Part shown: in pieces, positions 52,024 through 60,258 of the stretch
How positions within the stretch are numbered: position 1 is the stretch's first letter
Layout of the letters: the number at the start of each line of letters is the position of its first letter
NCBI RefSeq assembly: GCF_018881715.1
Contig: NZ_JACVPW010000001.1
Coordinates: 1 to 64,000, forward strand
From: Polynucleobacter parvulilacunae
GTDB taxonomy: Bacteria > Pseudomonadota > Gammaproteobacteria > Burkholderiales > Burkholderiaceae
Reading direction: 5' to 3'
Length of the DNA: 64,000 nucleotides
Notes under the pieces: model-generated
What the model saw: the letters and a program-made list of their open reading frames with translations, nothing else
What the model was told of the DNA's origin: nothing
Databases searched by the model: none
Program-made: the position numbers and the translations under genes

Positions 52024-52466
52024 TTAGCGCTTCCATTGTTGCTGCCATTTTTTTGAGCTTGATCTAAAGCATGTTTAGCCTCAGGAGGCATGTAATTCTC
52101 ATCATGTTTCGCAAGCACTTCACTAGCAATAAATTCGCCATTCGCATTCATGCGACCTTGAATCACTGCGCCCTTACCTTCTTTAAATAAATCAGGAAGA
52201 ATGCCGGTGTATGCAACCGGAATATCTTTAGCGAGATCGGTAATCACAAAATGGACTGTTAAACCATCGCGCTTTAAAGAGCCGTCTTTAACCATGCCCC
52301 CAATTCGAAAGGCCTGACCCTGAGGGGCCTTTCCTGCTACCACCTCGCTTGGGGTCACATATAAAGCAATATTGCTATTGAGCGCATTCAAAATTAAGAG
52401 TGCAGCCACCCCAATAGCGATGAGTGCGGCAACAATAATCAATGCGCGTTTATGTCTAGGCTTCAC
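52020..52466 (-). CDS. ccmE: Heme chaperone CcmE
   Basis: The 148-residue protein has one N-terminal anchor ([22 protein letters not shown]) and the OB-fold heme chaperone domain ([57 protein letters not shown]). The heme-binding histidine lies in [13 protein letters not shown]. It carries heme from CcmC to CcmF. The HDENY motif makes it the common His-type, not the Cys-type of archaea. Confidence 0.95.
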   Translation of the reverse strand: MKPRHKRALIIVAALIAIGVAALLILNALNSNIALYVTPSEVVAGKAPQGQAFRIGGMVKDGSLKRDGLTVHFVITDLAKDIPVAYTGILPDLFKEGKGAVIQGRMNANGEFIASEVLAKHDENYMPPEAKHALDQAQKNGSNNGSAK

Positions 52467-52651
52467 TTACTAATCTCTTTATCAAACTGCTCTGCCAATT
52501 GCTCTTGCTTTAATCTGCGCACGATTGCCTTGAAACGAGCGCGCACTAGCAATGGCTCCAATATCAAAACCAAGGCACAAATACCAAAACTACTCCACAC
52601 ATAGAGTGCGTAGCCACCCATGGCAAAAAACTCGGAAGGGCTATTCCACAT
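52463..52651 (-). CDS. ccmD: Heme exporter protein CcmD
   Basis: The 62-residue protein has one helix ([25 protein letters not shown]) followed by a basic cytosolic tail ([19 protein letters not shown]). This is the usual CcmD form, with the conserved GGYALYVW start. It helps release holo-CcmE from CcmABC. Its ATG overlaps the ccmC stop by one base (TGATG), and its stop overlaps ccmE by four. Confidence 0.93.
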   Translation of the reverse strand: MWNSPSEFFAMGGYALYVWSSFGICALVLILEPLLVRARFKAIVRRLKQEQLAEQFDKEISK

Positions 52652-53421
52652 CAGCTTTTCACCTCAATTGATTGTCTCACCCAATCAGCATGGGCCTCAC
52701 GCTCCAAAATAATTGCCCTTACTCGCATTAAGGTGACAGCAATGGTGTACATCCATAAGCACAAAGCCATCAAGAGCATTCCACAGAGCATGGTCTGAGC
52801 CATTGCCGGCGCTTTGGTCAATGAAACAGAAGCGCCTTGATGCAAGGTATTCCACCACTTCACTGAAAAATAAATAATGGGCACGTTCACAACACCTACC
52901 AAAGCCAAAATAGCGCTGGCTTTATCAGCACGGCGCGGATCATCAATAGAAGCCCTTAAAGCAATGAAACCCAAATACAGAAATAAGAGGATCAACTCTG
53001 AAGTGAGGCGCGCATCCCAAACCCACCAAGCACCCCACATTGGCTTGCCCCAGAATGCGCCAGTCCACAGAGATAAAAATGCCATCCATGCGCCGATTGG
53101 AGCAAGTGCTTGAGCCATCATGGCAGATAAGCGGGTATTAAAAATTAAACCCAGCCCTGCCCAAGTAGCCATCACCAAATAAATGAACATCGACATCCAA
53201 GAGGCGGGCACATGAATAAAGATAATGCGATAGCCCTGCCCTTGAACAGCATCTATAGGCGCAACAAAGAAGCTAACCCATAAACCAGCAGCGCCAAACA
53301 CAAAAGTAAGAACCCAGAAGAATGGGATGAGCTTACCCGCCACCGGATAAAAGGTGCTCGGGCTAGATAACTTAAACCAGTTAACTACGCGGTGATTAGA
53401 AAAATTATTTATCTGACTCAT
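52651..53421 (-). CDS. ccmC: Heme exporter protein CcmC
   Basis: The 256-residue membrane protein has six helices and the tryptophan-rich heme loop GKPMWGAWWVWDARLTSELILLFLYLGF. Histidines flank it in IIFIHVPASWMSMFIYL and NTLHQGASVSLTKAPAM. It presents heme to CcmE. It overlaps ccmB by four bases. Confidence 0.95.
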   Translation of the reverse strand: MSQINNFSNHRVVNWFKLSSPSTFYPVAGKLIPFFWVLTFVFGAAGLWVSFFVAPIDAVQGQGYRIIFIHVPASWMSMFIYLVMATWAGLGLIFNTRLSAMMAQALAPIGAWMAFLSLWTGAFWGKPMWGAWWVWDARLTSELILLFLYLGFIALRASIDDPRRADKASAILALVGVVNVPIIYFSVKWWNTLHQGASVSLTKAPAMAQTMLCGMLLMALCLWMYTIAVTLMRVRAIILEREAHADWVRQSIEVKS

Positions 53422-54083
53422 TCAATTGCAATCTTTACAGCGGCACTACTTACCCAAGGGACAAATGCTAAAGCCAAAATCAATAATGCGCCAAGTAGTG
53501 AAAAATGACCTGATGCATCCAAGCCCACACTATTTGCATAAACAGCACCAGCACCAAAAATGAGTACGGGGATGTACAACGGCAGAATCAACAAGCTTAA
53601 CAACACGCTTCCGCCTCTCACCCCCAGGGTCAATGCTGCCCCTATAGAGCCTACCAAGGATAGCACTGGTGTACCCAATAAAAGGGTTCCTATCAACACA
53701 TACAAAGAGCTGATATCCAGATCAAACTGAATACCAATGATAGGAGCCAAAAGCACAAGGGGTAATCCGCACACAATCCAGTGAGCAATAATTTTTCCAG
53801 TAACAAGCAACACCATTGGCTGAGGCGATAAAGCAAGCTGCTCCAAAGAGCCATCTTGGTAGTCGGCAGCAAACATACGATGCAAGCCCAACAAAGTCGA
53901 TAACAAAGCTGCAACCCAAAGAACGCCTGGTGCAATTTTGCGCAGCAAAGCAGCATCTGCACCAATACCCAATGGAAATAGACTGGTCACCACCACAAAA
54001 AAGAAGAGGGCCGTAAGTACTTCGCTCTTGCGTCGCAAAACCAAGAGCAAGTCACGACGAATAATTGCTAGCAAGGCATTCAT
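53418..54083 (-). CDS. ccmB: Heme exporter protein CcmB
   Basis: The 221-residue protein has six hydrophobic helices and starts with the CcmB pattern LAIIRRDLLLVLRRKSEVLTALFFFVVVTSLFPLGIG. The membrane core includes GTPVLSLVGSIGAALTLGVRGGSVLLSLLILPLYIPVLIFGAGAV. It is the ABC permease partner of CcmA. It overlaps ccmA and ccmC by four bases each. Confidence 0.95.
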   Translation of the reverse strand: MNALLAIIRRDLLLVLRRKSEVLTALFFFVVVTSLFPLGIGADAALLRKIAPGVLWVAALLSTLLGLHRMFAADYQDGSLEQLALSPQPMVLLVTGKIIAHWIVCGLPLVLLAPIIGIQFDLDISSLYVLIGTLLLGTPVLSLVGSIGAALTLGVRGGSVLLSLLILPLYIPVLIFGAGAVYANSVGLDASGHFSLLGALLILALAFVPWVSSAAVKIAIE

Positions 54084-54727
54084 AGATCTAGCACCCTTAC
54101 CTGCGGAAGACTTACTTCTTGATGGCTCGTTAAGACCACCAACCCACCTTGCTCTGCATGCTCTGCAATGAGTCCCTGCAAAGCTTGTACTGCATGAGTA
54201 TCCAGCGCATTGAATGGCTCATCCAAGATCCACAGTTTTGCTTGACGCGTCAGCATCCGGGCCATTAGTACGCGACGCTTTTGTCCGGCCGATAAGCAAC
54301 TAACCGGCAAGTGCTCGCGCCCACGCAAACCAAAACGCCAGAGAGCAGCTAAAGCTTTATCTTCAGGTAATTGAATATCATCCAAGGCTGCATAAAGCTG
54401 TAAATTTTCTAGCGCTGTTAAGTCTTCTTTCAAGGCATCGCGATGTCCCAGAAATAAAAGTTCGCGATGATAGTGAGCTGGCTCTCGAGAAATAGCTAAG
54501 CCATTCCAAAGCACCTCTCCTAACTCAGGCTTAGATAATCCAGTTAAGAGTCTCAATAAGCTAGTCTTGCCAACGCCATTTTGACCGCGTACATGCAAAC
54601 ACTCGCCAGCAGAGACCGCTAGATTTAACCCAAAAAACAACTGCTTTTCACCCCGAATACAAGTTAGCTCACGAGCTTCGAGTGTCAAGAGCGGCTTATT
54701 GAAGGAGGAGTAAGTATCAGCAGTCAT
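54080..54727 (-). CDS. ccmA: Heme exporter ATP-binding protein CcmA
   Basis: The 215-residue ABC ATPase has Walker A VRGQNGVGKTSLLRLL, signature CLSAGQKRRVLMARML, Walker B LWILDEPFNALD and the switch His in VVLTSHQEVS. It drives release of holo-CcmE together with CcmB, C and D. It is the first gene of the nine-gene ccm operon, with a sigma70-like promoter 33-61 bases upstream. Confidence 0.94.
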   Translation of the reverse strand: MTADTYSSFNKPLLTLEARELTCIRGEKQLFFGLNLAVSAGECLHVRGQNGVGKTSLLRLLTGLSKPELGEVLWNGLAISREPAHYHRELLFLGHRDALKEDLTALENLQLYAALDDIQLPEDKALAALWRFGLRGREHLPVSCLSAGQKRRVLMARMLTRQAKLWILDEPFNALDTHAVQALQGLIAEHAEQGGLVVLTSHQEVSLPQVRVLDL

Positions 54728-54759
54728 GAGGGTTTGTGGCTTGAATCACCACCCCTGGC

Positions 54760-54788
54760 ATTGTCCAAGAGCCCCTGTGAGCTGTCAA
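54760..54788 (-). promoter_or_regulatory. Sigma70 promoter of the ccm operon
   Basis: On the minus strand a perfect -35 TTGACA (54783-54788) is followed after 17 bases by GACAAT (54760-54765). This gives a start near 54753 and a leader of about 25 bases before ccmA. No FNR-type box overlaps it, so the ccm genes look constitutive. Confidence 0.6.
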
Positions 54789-54869
54789 ACTAGCTAAAGT
54801 GGAATTTTGGGAATATTCTCTTTTAATTCAATTACTTATGTGATTATAAACCGAGATGACCGACAAAGA

Positions 54870-54893
54870 AAAAACCACCCGTAGGTGGTTTTT
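54870..54893. terminator. Terminator after the yceI operon
   Basis: AAAAACCACC CGTA GGTGGTTTTT forms a perfect hairpin with a T run. It lies downstream of the minus-strand yceI gene and upstream of the ccm promoter, insulating the two. Confidence 0.82.
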
Positions 54894-54920
54894 CAGACTA
54901 GATCGATCTAAGCGAGGGAT

Positions 54921-55493
54921 TTACTCCTTTTTAGATGCCTCAATGGCGATCAAGATGGTTACGTCGTCACCTACGTGTGGCGCGTATTTACCCATATTGA
55001 ATTCCGTACGCTTTACTTTAGTTTCTGCGTTAGCGCCGCAATAATCTACGCCAGACATTGGGTGTTTTTTGCACTCAAAGTTAGTAATTTTTAAAGTTAC
55101 TGGCTTGCTTACACCCTTCAGAGTCAACACACCCTTCAAAGCAACTGGCTTATCGCCTTTGAAAATCATGTCGTTAGATTGAAAGCTGGCAGTTGGAAAT
55201 TGTGTGGTTGATAAAAAATCTTCACCTTGGATATGCGTATTAAATAATGCAGATCCTGTATCAACAGATTTTGTATCAATCGTAATGTCCACACTACCTT
55301 TTTTAGCAGTTTGATCAATTGTTACGGTACCAGTAACGTTATTGAAACGGCTAGTTTGATTTGAAAAACCTAAGTGGTTGTATTCAAACTGTGCAAAAGT
55401 ATGATTTGCATCTGTTGTATAGGTAGCTGGAGCAGCGAGAGCAGAGCTCAAACCAATTGCTGCAAATAAAGCGATAAGTAATTTTGATTTCAT
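54921..55493 (-). CDS. YceI-family periplasmic lipid-binding-like protein
   Basis: The 190-residue precursor has a signal peptide (cleavage near ALAAPA) and the YceI lipocalin-like barrel: YTTDANHTFAQFEYNHLGFSNQTSRFNNVTGTVTIDQ, HIQGEDFLSTTQFPTASFQSND, and GVDYCGANAETKVKRTEFNMGKYAPHVGDDVTI. The family binds isoprenoid chains such as quinone precursors. It is the last gene of the cluster starting with marR. A pentanucleotide repeat lies in the gap before it. Confidence 0.9.
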   Translation of the reverse strand: MKSKLLIALFAAIGLSSALAAPATYTTDANHTFAQFEYNHLGFSNQTSRFNNVTGTVTIDQTAKKGSVDITIDTKSVDTGSALFNTHIQGEDFLSTTQFPTASFQSNDMIFKGDKPVALKGVLTLKGVSKPVTLKITNFECKKHPMSGVDYCGANAETKVKRTEFNMGKYAPHVGDDVTILIAIEASKKE

Positions 55494-55523
55494 GTAATTC
55501 TCCTAATTAAAAATTGAATAAGT

Positions 55524-55542
55524 AAGTTAAGTTAAGTTAAGT
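55524..55542 (-). repeat. Short AAGTT tandem repeat upstream of yceI
   Basis: AAGTT is repeated almost four times in the 71-base gap between two yceI genes. It lies 31-49 bases before the downstream ATG, where slippage could change leader length. It is short, so it may be neutral. Confidence 0.6.
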
Positions 55543-55564
55543 AATGCTAAATAAATTTGTAAAG

Positions 55565-56152
55565 CTATTTTTGATTTAAGACCAAATGCACATTGACCGG
55601 AACCTCATTAGCGACTGCAGAGGTATCGGCCCAATTTCCAGCGCCCAAGCCAAAATCTAATCTCAACATCTGAAAGCTCGCATCAAAAACCATCTGCTTA
55701 CCTTGAGACTGGTACTTCACGGCCATCAATAGCGGCACGGCTTTGCCTTTGATCGTCAGCGTTCCGCGGACATCTAGGCTATTCGGCCCAGTAGCCTTAA
55801 CGGTTTCTGTTACATAACTAGCCGTAGGGAAAAGTTTGGCGCTAAACCAGTCCTTACCCTTTGCCTCTTCTTGCAACTCGTCGCCACCAGCATTGAAACT
55901 AGAAATTTCAATAACAAGATTGGCTTTGGCTTTTTCTGGCTCTTCTGGATTAAATGAAATCTTTCCGGAGAATTTTCCAAAACCTCCAGAAATCTTCGAG
56001 CCCATCAACTTGCTTGTAAAAGTTATCTTACTTTTAGTGGCATCAATAGAAGAGTACTCTGTAGCATAGGAGGAACTAGCAACACTCATTACAAAAGCAA
56101 CAAACAGCACTCTTAATAGTGTTGGCATTTGAACCAAGGAATTATTTTTCAT
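55565..56152 (-). CDS. YceI-family protein, second copy
   Basis: The 195-residue precursor starts best at ATG 56152 (MKNNSLVQMPTLLRVLFVAFVMSVASSSYATEY), with GGAGG eight bases upstream inside the end of the b561 gene. The track start (TTG 56167) is less likely. The barrel shows SSIDATKSKITFTSKLMGSKISGGFGKFSGKISFNPEEPEKAKANLVIEISSF and DWFSAKLFPTASYVTETVKATG. It is a diverged paralog of the next gene, nearer the b561-linked YceI branch. The overlap with cytochrome b561 suggests a joint role in quinone redox. Confidence 0.88.
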   Translation of the reverse strand: MKNNSLVQMPTLLRVLFVAFVMSVASSSYATEYSSIDATKSKITFTSKLMGSKISGGFGKFSGKISFNPEEPEKAKANLVIEISSFNAGGDELQEEAKGKDWFSAKLFPTASYVTETVKATGPNSLDVRGTLTIKGKAVPLLMAVKYQSQGKQMVFDASFQMLRLDFGLGAGNWADTSAVANEVPVNVHLVLNQK

Positions 56153-56690
56153 CAACAGAACCTCCAAATGTCATGCGACTCAACAAACCATCTTTATCGA
56201 TGAACTGATGTTTCAATGCAGCCAGGATATGAAGTCCAACCAATACCATCAGCCCATTTGCTAAAATCTCATGAATTTCCTTTAGTTGATGACCCAAGGC
56301 CTTATCTTTATCAACTAAATCTGGCAACTCAAATAAACCAAAGTAGTTCACCGTATACCCCTTTGCGGAACTCATTAACCAGCCCACTACGGGGATCGCC
56401 AGCATCAACAAATAAAGAGTGAGATGAGTTAGCTGCATAGCCTTTTCTTGCCATGCGGGCATTTGTAGCTTGAGAGGTGGCACAGAATGTGTAGCTCGCC
56501 ATAGCAAACGCAGTATCACCAAAAAGAAGATGGTGACGCCCAACCACTTATGCCAACTCAGCCCTGTGATTCTGGCGGGGCTCAAAGGCATGTCGTCGAT
56601 GGCAATTGCAATTGACCATGTTGTAAAGATCAAGAGCGCCATCACCCAGTGAAGGATGATGGCAATAAAGGTATATCTGACCTTACGCAT
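56142..56690 (-). CDS. Cytochrome b561 (CybB/YceJ-like)
   Basis: The 182-residue protein has four helices with heme histidines in YTFIAIILHWVMALLIFTTWSIA, GLSWHKWLGVTIFFLVILRLLWRATHSVPPL, and LKEIHEILANGLMVLVGLHILAALKHQFIDKDGLLSRM. The PPL motif and closing basic loop are typical of bacterial CybB/YceJ. These act as superoxide:quinone oxidoreductases or quinol-linked electron carriers. Linkage with yceI genes copies the E. coli yceJ-yceI pair. Its start shares one base with the stop of the flavodoxin-like gene. Confidence 0.9.
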   Translation of the reverse strand: MRKVRYTFIAIILHWVMALLIFTTWSIAIAIDDMPLSPARITGLSWHKWLGVTIFFLVILRLLWRATHSVPPLKLQMPAWQEKAMQLTHLTLYLLMLAIPVVGWLMSSAKGYTVNYFGLFELPDLVDKDKALGHQLKEIHEILANGLMVLVGLHILAALKHQFIDKDGLLSRMTFGGSVDEK

Positions 56691-57244
56691 TAGCCGCGCA
56701 ATTGCTTAGTGATTTTTGCAATACGCTCCCCATAAAGACGCGCTGTCTCTAGGTCGCCTACATTAACTTCATCAGCACTTGCATCGGATGGGGTTTGCAT
56801 CATCGCACCGGCAAATGAACCAACATAGTTAACGTCGTCACGTTTAGCGGCTTTTGAATTTGAAGGCATCAACCCTGTACCAATCCATAATCCTGAATGC
56901 TGCATTGCCAGTGTAAAGAAGTAATGCAATGTGGAATGTTTATCGCCATTCATGGTTGCTGAATTCGTAAAACCTCCAAATACCTTGTCTTTCCATTGCT
57001 GCGAGAACCACTGTTTAGAGCTAGCATCCGCAAACTTCTTAAACTGCCAGCTCACAGTGCCCATGTAGGTTGGCGAGCCAAATACAATCGCATCCGCATC
57101 ATTTAAAGTCACCCATTGTGCATCGGTAATATTACCTTCAGCATCAATGGCCACCAGAGTGCCATTAGCGCCCTTAGCAACAGCTTCAGCCTGTTTTACA
57201 GTGTGGCCATAACCACTATGAAATACCACAGCTACTTTGCTCAT
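56690..57244 (-). CDS. Flavodoxin-fold NAD(P)H:quinone oxidoreductase (WrbA-like)
   Basis: The 184-residue protein has the flavodoxin-like FMN site SGYGHTVKQAEAVAKGA, the loop VFGSPTYMGTVSWQFKKFADASS, and VFGGFTNSATMNGDKHSTLHYFFTLAMQHSGLWIGTGLMP. This matches the WrbA / NADPH-dependent FMN reductase group that reduces quinones by two electrons. It comes 28 bases after marR in a probable quinone-stress operon and joins cytochrome b561 by a one-base overlap. Confidence 0.85.
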   Translation of the reverse strand: MSKVAVVFHSGYGHTVKQAEAVAKGANGTLVAIDAEGNITDAQWVTLNDADAIVFGSPTYMGTVSWQFKKFADASSKQWFSQQWKDKVFGGFTNSATMNGDKHSTLHYFFTLAMQHSGLWIGTGLMPSNSKAAKRDDVNYVGSFAGAMMQTPSDASADEVNVGDLETARLYGERIAKITKQLRG

Positions 57245-57272
57245 GTAATTCTCCTTGTCTTGCTCGGCTTGA

Positions 57273-57695
57273 TTAAAAGATGTCTTTCAATAACTTAAGA
57301 GATTTCTCAAGCTGTTGCAATTCATCTGATGATAATTTTTTAAATGCCTTATTTAAAAACTCCAAATGCTCAGGAAATACTTTTTCAAATACAGATTGAC
57401 CATCCGACGTTAATCCAATGAGCTGACTACGAGCATCCTCTGAATTCGCCTGTCTAAGAATGAGTCCTTTTGCTTCTAAGCGCTCCAATACACCTGTGAG
57501 CGTCCCTTTGGTAACCAAGGTCTTCTCCCCAAGCTCCTTACAGCTCATCGGCAACTGATTTCCCAAGGTTGCGATTACATCAAACTGTGTCATCGTCAGA
57601 CCCAAGGATTTAATGTGGGGTGCGGAATAACGATCAAACGCTTGATAGGAAGAAACCAGGTTTCTTAGGGTTGGTAAAAAGTTCATTTCTCTCAT
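57273..57695 (-). CDS. MarR-family transcription regulator
   Basis: The 140-residue protein has the MarR winged-helix layout: LGLTMTQFDVIATLGNQLPMSCKELGEKTLVTKGTLTGVLERLEAKGLILRQANSEDARSQLIGLTSDGQSVFEKV. The RSQLIGLT wing and DxR motif are present. MarR proteins usually repress a neighbouring operon until a phenolic or quinone-like ligand or oxidation releases them. It heads the quinone-redox cluster and has palindromes directly upstream. ATG 57695 and ATG 57686 are both possible starts. Confidence 0.9.
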   Translation of the reverse strand: MREMNFLPTLRNLVSSYQAFDRYSAPHIKSLGLTMTQFDVIATLGNQLPMSCKELGEKTLVTKGTLTGVLERLEAKGLILRQANSEDARSQLIGLTSDGQSVFEKVFPEHLEFLNKAFKKLSSDELQQLEKSLKLLKDIF

Positions 57696-57697
57696 TT

Positions 57698-57728
57698 AAA
57701 GTACTAATTAGGACTAGTTTAGTACTAA
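57698..57728. promoter_or_regulatory. Palindrome array, probable MarR operator
   Basis: Directly before marR lie AGTACTAA twice, 21 bases apart (57700-57707 and 57721-57728), the perfect 10-base palindrome TTAGTACTAA (57719-57728), CTAATTAG and ACTAGT. Two turns of helix between equal half-sites fit two repressor dimers on one face. Autoregulation by the MarR protein is inference. Confidence 0.65.
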
Positions 57729-57756
57729 CGCGAACTAAATGCAAGAACTACCAATA

Positions 57757-57785
57757 AAAAAACCCCACAGTTAATGTGGGGTTTA
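57757..57785 (-). terminator. Terminator after the metallo-hydrolase gene
   Basis: On the minus strand TAAACCCCACATTAACTGTGGGG is followed by TTTTTTTATT, a strong hairpin with a T tail 21 bases after the stop of the hydrolase gene. It separates it from the marR operon. Confidence 0.82.
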
Positions 57786-57805
57786 GGCCAAATCTCGTGC
57801 ACACC

Positions 57806-58660
57806 TCAGAATTGGACCGTCTCACCTTCAGTCATAGGGATGATTTTGATATTGCTACCTTTCATTGCAGCCTGGAACTCTGCCAAGGTACCCTTAGTCA
57901 TTGGATTTGAGTTGTAGTGCATTGGAATCACCATCTTTGGCTTGATCCAAGTTTTTAATGCATATGCAGCATCATCTGGAGCCATTGTGAAATTTCCACC
58001 AATTGGAATCATGACCAAGTCTGGCTTGTAGTGCTCGCTAATAAATTTCATGTCGCTAAATAATCCGGTGTCGCCCATGTGCCAAATCTTGAATCCATTC
58101 TCAAGCTCGATGATGTACCCCATCGGCTCGCCAGCAGGATGTGATTCCATTTTCTCGGTGGCAGGATTTTTCCAAACCAACAAAGAAGAATGCTCAGCCT
58201 GTACGGCAGTAACTTTAACTCCAGGCAAAGGAGTCACGCGACCGGTCTTATTGAAGCGATGGCCTAAATCTGCAGGCAATATTCCCAGTGTCGTGAGCGG
58301 GGTCACCATATCGGCAGGGCCATACAACTTAATATTGTTAGTCTTAGCAACCGTAGGCGCATCACCAATGTGATCCACGTGTGCATGAGTGACTAAAAGT
58401 AAATCAATTGGTCCAATAGCCGCTAAATCATTTTTGTACATTGGGGGCGTCTTTGGACCACCAGTAATCCAGGGGTCGATCAAAATCATTTTTCCCTGAG
58501 GAGATTTGATCCTAAATCCCGCCTGCCCAAACCAGAGCGCCTCTGTCTTGCCCTGTGCGCTAGGTGCAGTTGAATTCTGCGCACCACTCAATGAGGGTGC
58601 AGAAGCAAGCGCCACTGCAATCAATAAACCTAAGCCGCTTTTAGATGCAAAGCTCTTCAT
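57806..58660 (-). CDS. Metallo-beta-lactamase-fold hydrolase (UlaG/UPF0173-like), exported
   Basis: The 284-residue precursor has a signal peptide (cleavage near LSGAQ) and the metal-dependent hydrolase motifs LLVTHAHVDHIGDAPTVAK (HxHxDH), VQAEHSS (His), HMGDTGLF (His-x-Gly-Asp) and a late VIPMHYNSNP. The fold matches UPF0173/UlaG-like enzymes, but the signal peptide is less usual and implies a periplasmic substrate. It is a single-gene unit ending at a strong terminator. Confidence 0.87.
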   Translation of the reverse strand: MKSFASKSGLGLLIAVALASAPSLSGAQNSTAPSAQGKTEALWFGQAGFRIKSPQGKMILIDPWITGGPKTPPMYKNDLAAIGPIDLLLVTHAHVDHIGDAPTVAKTNNIKLYGPADMVTPLTTLGILPADLGHRFNKTGRVTPLPGVKVTAVQAEHSSLLVWKNPATEKMESHPAGEPMGYIIELENGFKIWHMGDTGLFSDMKFISEHYKPDLVMIPIGGNFTMAPDDAAYALKTWIKPKMVIPMHYNSNPMTKGTLAEFQAAMKGSNIKIIPMTEGETVQF

Positions 58661-58748
58661 GAATGTGTCTCCTGATATTTGTATTCATCAGGAAACTATA
58701 GACCAAATTGAACCTTTAGGCTTATGACGCATTGCGTCATTTAGCAAA

Positions 58749-59162
58749 CTACGACTTCCAGAAAAGAAAAATTTTTTGTGGTGAGTCAGACTTGATGGAG
58801 AAGGCCCTCTTCTGAACCACCCCCTGGTAGGCAGCCTCAATCACGTAATCCCCAGGCACAAGATTAACCAGCATGTAAGGTCCATCCGCTTGAGCATCAA
58901 AAATTACCCGCTTTTTTGCATCGATCATTTTGATAGTGGCCCCAAAGATCCAAACTCCTCTACCATTTTCAATTTGAGACATCTCCAGCAATAAGGGCCA
59001 TTGCTTTGCCTCGCCAAGTATTGCAACAGTCTCGCCCTCACCAACGCCACCAGTGATGTACGAAATGCCCTGAGAGTGCTGCGTCTCCGGAATTTGTGAC
59101 AAAGCCCAAGAACTCATTAAGAGTAATTGGATGGAGATAATCATTTTGAGAAGTGTTTTCAT
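58749..59162 (-). CDS. Exported small protein with carboxypeptidase-regulatory-like domain
   Basis: The 137-residue protein has a signal peptide (cleavage near SWALSQ) followed by an all-beta domain. The motif AQADGPYMLVNLVPGDYVIEAAYQGVVQKRAFSI resembles the transthyretin-like/carboxypeptidase regulatory fold (G-x-Y-x-L-x-x-L-x-P-G-x-Y-x-I). It may be a periplasmic accessory or stalk domain. No partner is seen beside it. Function is unknown. Confidence 0.7.
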   Translation of the reverse strand: MKTLLKMIISIQLLLMSSWALSQIPETQHSQGISYITGGVGEGETVAILGEAKQWPLLLEMSQIENGRGVWIFGATIKMIDAKKRVIFDAQADGPYMLVNLVPGDYVIEAAYQGVVQKRAFSIKSDSPQKIFLFWKS

Positions 59163-59195
59163 ACTTTCATGTTACGACCGATTGAGATATAAAAA

Positions 59196-59223
59196 AAGCC
59201 CCGCTGCTAAAACAACGGGGCTT
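59196..59223 (-). terminator. Terminator after the quinone reductase gene
   Basis: AAGCCCCG with a 12-base loop and CGGGGCTT, followed on the minus strand by TTTTTTTATATC, lies 23 bases after the stop of the quinone oxidoreductase gene. Confidence 0.78.
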
Positions 59224-59245
59224 ATGTTCGTCAGGACACTTAAAT

Positions 59246-60226
59246 CTAAGGTGTCATCACAATCGCGCCTGAAACTTTTCGACCCTCTGCAGCACGGTGG
59301 GCATCAGCAGCCTGCTCCAAAGAAAACTTAGCACCAATTTGTACTTTAACCTGCCCTTTGGCAATTGCATCAAATACTGCTTTGGCATTTTCTTTTAACA
59401 ATGCTGCAGTAGCGTTATGCGGGAACACAGAAGGTCTCGTTAAAAACAGGCAACCCTTCTTGTTTAGAATTTCTGGCTGAATCTCTGGAGCTGGTCCAGA
59501 AGCCGCACCAAACAAAGCGACCGTTCCAAAAGGGGCAGTGCAATCTAAGGAACCTAAGAAGGTAGTTTTAGCTACAGAGTCATAAACCACGTTAGCTTTT
59601 TTACCACCAGTGGCTTTAATTACCTCTTCAACCCAATTCGGCTGCGAGTAATCAACAACCGCATCGCAGCCAGCCTCTTTGGCTGCTGCAAACTTTGCTG
59701 GCGAACCCACGGTACCGACAACAAATGCGCCCAAGGCTTTTGCCCAGCCAGCCAAAATCTGCCCAACACCACCGGCTGCAGCATGCACTAGGACAACATC
59801 GCCTGCCTTAACCTTATATGTCTTCTGAACCAGATATTGCGCCGTCATCGCCTTAAAGAAAACAGCGGCAGCTACCTCATCAGAAATATTGCTCGGTATT
59901 AAAACCAATTTATCAGCAGCAACATTACGCGCACTTGCATACGCACCAATACCTGCATTCATATAGACGACGTGATCGCCAACCTTCAAATCAGCAACGC
60001 CATCACCAACTAACTCAACGACGCCGGCGGCCTCATGACCAAGGCCAGTAGGCATTTCCAAGGGATAAACACCAGAGCGTTGATACACATCAATGAAGTT
60101 GAATCCAATAGCAGTTTGACGAATCTGCACCTCACCTTTTGCCGGGGGTGGCAATTCTTTGTCGATTACTTTAATTACATCTGCGCTACCTAGCTCAGTA
60201 AGACTAACTACTCGTGCTTTTGTCAC
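59246..60226 (-). CDS. Quinone oxidoreductase, zinc-less MDR family (QOR-like)
   Basis: The 326-residue medium-chain reductase has the QOR pattern: AIGFNFIDVYQRSGVYPLEMPTGLGHEAAGVVELVGDGV, then KAGDVVLVHAAAGGVGQILAGWAKALGAFVVGTVGSPAKFAAAKEAGCDAVVDY for NADPH binding. The zinc ligands of alcohol dehydrogenases are missing, as expected for one-electron quinone reductases (Qor, zeta-crystallin). It is a single gene with its own terminator. Confidence 0.9.
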   Translation of the reverse strand: MTKARVVSLTELGSADVIKVIDKELPPPAKGEVQIRQTAIGFNFIDVYQRSGVYPLEMPTGLGHEAAGVVELVGDGVADLKVGDHVVYMNAGIGAYASARNVAADKLVLIPSNISDEVAAAVFFKAMTAQYLVQKTYKVKAGDVVLVHAAAGGVGQILAGWAKALGAFVVGTVGSPAKFAAAKEAGCDAVVDYSQPNWVEEVIKATGGKKANVVYDSVAKTTFLGSLDCTAPFGTVALFGAASGPAPEIQPEILNKKGCLFLTRPSVFPHNATAALLKENAKAVFDAIAKGQVKVQIGAKFSLEQAADAHRAAEGRKVSGAIVMTP

Positions 60227-60258
60227 ATGTCACCTATATAGTTTTTATCAAAAAATAA

